This document shows, one piece after another, positions 61,235 through 64,000 of a stretch of DNA of 64,000 nt. How positions within the stretch are numbered: position 1 is the stretch's first letter; each line of letters opens with the position of its first letter. The position numbers and the translations under genes were made by a program. Origin of the DNA: Bacteroidales bacterium UBA3143 (lineage in GTDB: Bacteria; Bacteroidota; Bacteroidia; Bacteroidales; Dysgonomonadaceae); the NCBI GenBank assembly GCA_002364735.1, contig DEZB01000058.1, positions 1 to 64,000 on the forward strand, read 5' to 3'. The notes below the pieces were generated by a model. The model searched no databases and had not been told where the DNA came from. It saw nothing but the letters and a program-made list of their open reading frames with translations.

Positions 61235-61562
61235 AATTTTCTATTTTTTATTTCCTAATGCTTTCACTATATTTTTATTATCTCTTATCTCTTCTATACT
61301 AACACTGTTTGAATCCGATTTGTTATATAAATATTCGTTTTCTGATTGCGTCATACTTAAGTAATGGTTTACGTCATTTGTGTCAAATGGTTGGTATAAA
61401 ATGTTTTACATCAAAAAAAAAGACTGTCAACAAAACTATTTTCATCTCAACTTAATGTCTCTTCCATCTACTATAAGCGTTTGATCCGTTACTCACTATT
61501 TAAATAATTGTTTGAAACATTCAAGTTCACTATCTTTACGAAGGTAATAAAAAAATAATACA
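61235..61562. other. intergenic region upstream of the MBL gene
   Basis: Holds a short minus-strand frame (61241-61354, 37 residues) of doubtful status. A TATCTTTA one off the -7 consensus lies near 61530, with TTTG 16 bp before it, a possible promoter for the MBL-fold gene. Nothing else is seen. Confidence 0.4.
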
Positions 61563-62402
61563 ATGAAGATAATCACGTTAGTTGATAATAGAACCCAATC
61601 AGATAGTTTGCAGACAGAACATGGTTTGTCACTATATATAGAAACGGATAGTAATCAAAAGATATTGTACGACACAGGGCAATCTGATCTATTTATGCAA
61701 AATGCTGAAAGACTAAATATTGACTTGCGTGCAATTGATATGGTTGTTATATCACATGGACATTACGATCACATTGGTGGTTTGTTGTCTTTTCTGAAAA
61801 TAAACAAAACTGCAAAGGTATATATGAATGCTTCTATCTTTGATTACGAATATTTTTCGCTGAAGAAAGGTGTGAAAAAGATGAATGGTTTCTCGCCCGA
61901 ACTGATGGAACATCGTGAGCGATTTGTGTTGTTGGACAAAAACAGACAAATTGACAACCTTTGGTTTATTACAGATATATCTCATACACACCCCTTGCCC
62001 AAAGGAAATGCAATACTTTACAGACAAAAGAATGACGTGGAAGAATTAGATAAATTCTCGCACGAATTGATTCTTGTTGTAAATACAGCGAAAGGAATGT
62101 GTATCTTTACGGGCTGTGGACACAATGGGGTGTTAAACATAGTTACTACAGTGCAAACAGCTATTCAGCAAAAGCAGATAAAATGTTTGTATGGAGGTTT
62201 CCATTTGATAGACACAAAAGATTTTGTGAAAACAGAAACAAATGAAGAGTTGACTGCTATAGCACATAAATTGATGCACAGTTTGCCTAATACATATTTT
62301 TACACCGGGCACTGCACAGGATCAAATGCTTTTGATGTATTGAAAGCACAAATGGGCGAAAAGTTAGCAGCTTTTTATGTAGGGAAACAGATGATAATAT
62401 AA
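61563..62402 (+). CDS. MBL-fold metallo-hydrolase
   Basis: A 279-residue hydrolase with the zinc motif SHGHYDHIGG near residue 65, then metal-ligand His and Asp positions downstream (GGFHL, GHCTGS). ILYDTGQSDLFMQNAERLNIDL is typical of the group containing archaeal dihydropterin-forming homologues. Those enzymes act on pterin precursors, but the substrate here is unknown. It is divergent from the damaged small-protein gene and convergent with a HAD phosphatase. Confidence 0.85.
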   Translation: MKIITLVDNRTQSDSLQTEHGLSLYIETDSNQKILYDTGQSDLFMQNAERLNIDLRAIDMVVISHGHYDHIGGLLSFLKINKTAKVYMNASIFDYEYFSLKKGVKKMNGFSPELMEHRERFVLLDKNRQIDNLWFITDISHTHPLPKGNAILYRQKNDVEELDKFSHELILVVNTAKGMCIFTGCGHNGVLNIVTTVQTAIQQKQIKCLYGGFHLIDTKDFVKTETNEELTAIAHKLMHSLPNTYFYTGHCTGSNAFDVLKAQMGEKLAAFYVGKQMII

Positions 62403-62472
62403 TAGTTTATCTTGATTAATAGGTTGACACATTTAACACAAAAGCTAAATCAATAAATCCTTTACGTGCATT

Positions 62473-63093
62473 TTACTGATGCAAATCCTCAACTACTTCA
62501 AGAATTTGCATTCGCGAATCAACTATATAATCAGGTTTTTCTCTGCTCAGCTTTTCTTTTGAATTAAATCCCCACGTAACGGCAATGTTTTTGATTTTGG
62601 CTTTTTTTGTTGCAACAATATCCCTATCCTCATCTCCAACATAAATCACTTCGCGTGGATCTATTTTATATTTGCTACACATCTTTTTCAGAACTAAGTG
62701 CTTGCCAAAAATAGAGCTTCCAGAATATACAAATTCAAATAAGTTATCAATATTATGTTTTATTAAAGTGTCAATGATATTTTCTCTTGAATTGCTTGAC
62801 AAAATGCCAAGCTTATAATTCTTTTTTAGGCTATTGAGCAGATCAATGATCTCTGGGAACAGTTTGACATCCTTATTATCCTCTAATTTGGAAGTAACGT
62901 TAAGAGCCATCTGTGGAAGTTTCCAAAGAGGGATATTCAGTTTTCTGAGCAAACCCTTTGTATCTTCATTTTTAATTGATTCAAAGTCAAAGTTGACAGC
63001 ATATTCACCATACTCTTTTATGACAAGAGCTTTAATTATATCGAATGTATCGGCAATAGTACCATCAAAATCAAAAACAATATATTTTATCAT
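62473..63093 (-). CDS. HAD family phosphatase
   Basis: A 206-residue HAD hydrolase with FDFDGTIADT, the Ser of GILSSNSRENI, the Lys of GKHLVLKKM and VGDEDRDIVATKKAK. It has a small helical cap. It is close to phosphoglycolate phosphatase-like and pyrophosphatase-like proteins, so the substrate is not fixed. It starts 27 bp after the aminopeptidase stop on the same strand, so the two may form one transcript. Confidence 0.85.
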   Translation of the reverse strand: MIKYIVFDFDGTIADTFDIIKALVIKEYGEYAVNFDFESIKNEDTKGLLRKLNIPLWKLPQMALNVTSKLEDNKDVKLFPEIIDLLNSLKKNYKLGILSSNSRENIIDTLIKHNIDNLFEFVYSGSSIFGKHLVLKKMCSKYKIDPREVIYVGDEDRDIVATKKAKIKNIAVTWGFNSKEKLSREKPDYIVDSRMQILEVVEDLHQ

Positions 63094-63120
63094 GTTATTT
63101 GGGAATGAATAGATGAGCTA

Positions 63121-64000
63121 TTAATTCGATTGTATCTTGGAATCTATATAATCGTAAAGCAATCGAACACCTACTCCTGTGCCTCCCACTTGTTTGTATC
63201 CTTTGTTTTCTTTTATCGATGCGGGGCCTGCAATGTCTAAGTGTATCCAATCATAATCGGTGAAATGTTCTAAGAACTTTGCAGCAGTGGAAGCACCTCC
63301 TACCCTACCACCAATATTTTTAATATCAGCAATTTCACTTTTCAATAAATCTTCAAACTCTTTCCACATGGGCAGTTCCATTAAGCGTTCATATACATTG
63401 TCTCCTGATTTCTTTAGCTCCTTCATTGCAGACTCACAATTTCCAGCCATTGCTGTTCCATAGAATCCTGTGATAGCTGCAGCAGCCCCTGTCAATGTTG
63501 CCAAATCGATTACCAATTCGGGGTTAAACTGTTTTGCATAAACGAGGGCATCTGCCAAAACCAATCGCCCTTCTGCATCGGTATTTTGCACTTCAACTGT
63601 TGTGCCATCAGACATGGTTATTATATCATCAACCACCAATGCTTTAGCACTTATTTTATTGTCAGTAGCGGGAACCAGTCCAATAACATAGTAGGGAAGC
63701 TTGTTTAAAGATACGGCCATTATTGTAGCCAAAACTGTTGCAGCACCAGCCATATCGGTTTTCATGTCCGTCATATAGTCTCCTGTTTTAAGCGAATATC
63801 CTCCTGTGTCAAACATTACCCCTTTGCCAACCAACACAAGTGGTTGCTTGTTGATGGCATTCGCTGGATTATGCGTAAATATATTGAAAGTTGGCGGAGT
63901 GTCTGAACCTTGATTCACACCAAGTAGTCCACCCATCTTCAATGCTTCAATCTTCGCTTTATCTAAAACTTGAGTAGTAAAACCACACTCCTCCCCCATT
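63121..64000 (-). CDS. pepA: leucyl aminopeptidase M17, partial (5' end outside the window)
   Basis: The C-terminal ~293 residues of a cytosolic M17 aminopeptidase. GKGVMFDTGGYSLKTG and MKTDMAGAATVLATI supply metal ligands; NTDAEGRLVLADALVYA is the family signature. The normal Ser of FDSGG is Thr here (FDTGG), a mild change. The Met at 63999 is internal: the segment EECGFTTQVLDKAKIEALKMGG belongs to the middle of the protein, so the gene continues past the right edge. It is followed by the HAD phosphatase. Confidence 0.92.
   Translation of the reverse strand, partial: MGEECGFTTQVLDKAKIEALKMGGLLGVNQGSDTPPTFNIFTHNPANAINKQPLVLVGKGVMFDTGGYSLKTGDYMTDMKTDMAGAATVLATIMAVSLNKLPYYVIGLVPATDNKISAKALVVDDIITMSDGTTVEVQNTDAEGRLVLADALVYAKQFNPELVIDLATLTGAAAAITGFYGTAMAGNCESAMKELKKSGDNVYERLMELPMWKEFEDLLKSEIADIKNIGGRVGGASTAAKFLEHFTDYDWIHLDIAGPASIKENKGYKQVGGTGVGVRLLYDYIDSKIQSN

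Overview
This AT-rich window is a chromosomal segment of a member of the Bacteroidota. The evidence is a set of lineage-typical families (DUF4492 next to cytochrome bd, DUF3467, DUF4293, a Bacteroidota-type omega subunit beside BamD, a bacterial GH3 protein, DUF5686, a double PspC protein with its PadR regulator, CotH lipoproteins) and promoters of the TTTG / TAnnTTTG type. I see no rRNA, tRNA, CRISPR array, prophage or insertion sequence. The order within the phylum is not settled by the sequence. Genes are cut at both ends of the window: a possible 5' end at the left edge and an M17 leucyl aminopeptidase at the right.

Layout. 0-6.5 kb: copper handling (small SHOCT-like membrane protein, CopB-type ATPase, multicopper oxidase) directly behind a class I fructose-bisphosphate aldolase, then a small membrane protein and a methyltransferase. 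7-10.1 kb: cytochrome bd oxidase operon. 10.2-13.7 kb: DUF3467 and the membrane part of a proton-translocating transhydrogenase. Its beta subunit carries three tandem copies of the NADP-binding domain III, and no domain I gene is adjacent. 14.1-18.2 kb: DUF4293, rpoZ, bamD, GH3 and a Crp/Fnr regulator. 18.4-30.5 kb: envelope and surface proteins (DUF5686 barrel, DUF389, PspC, M23 peptidase, SEC-C protein, CotH lipoprotein). 30.8-35.6 kb: clpB, a truncated GH5 gene, a secreted protein of unknown function, and two tandem 51-52 residue membrane proteins. 36.4-42.3 kb: TMEM175 channel, pirin, two tandem flavin reductases, YceI, DUF1080 and a Gfo/Idh/MocA oxidoreductase. 42.7 kb: five copies of a 42-bp tandem repeat.

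43.2-53.5 kb is the most coherent block. Methylcrotonyl-CoA carboxylase beta, methylglutaconyl-CoA hydratase, carboxylase alpha and an acyl-CoA dehydrogenase run straight into HMG-CoA reductase, a GYDIA-type GHMP kinase, diphosphomevalonate decarboxylase and mevalonate kinase, all on one strand. Neither HMG-CoA lyase nor HMG-CoA synthase is present. The gene order suggests that HMG-CoA from leucine or isovalerate is reduced to mevalonate for isoprenoids.

53.6-64 kb: a phosphoglycolate phosphatase-like gene and an FAD oxidoreductase, then 1.2 kb of palindromic intergenic repeats. After that comes a stretch with several damaged genes: an amidohydrolase with an in-frame amber, an HD phosphohydrolase with an amber replacing a probable Trp, and a small membrane protein with an internal ochre. 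Among them lie an intact glutathione peroxidase, a PRC-barrel protein, an MBL-fold hydrolase and a HAD phosphatase. Several gene starts were moved downstream of the longest open frame because a terminator or promoter occupies the extension.
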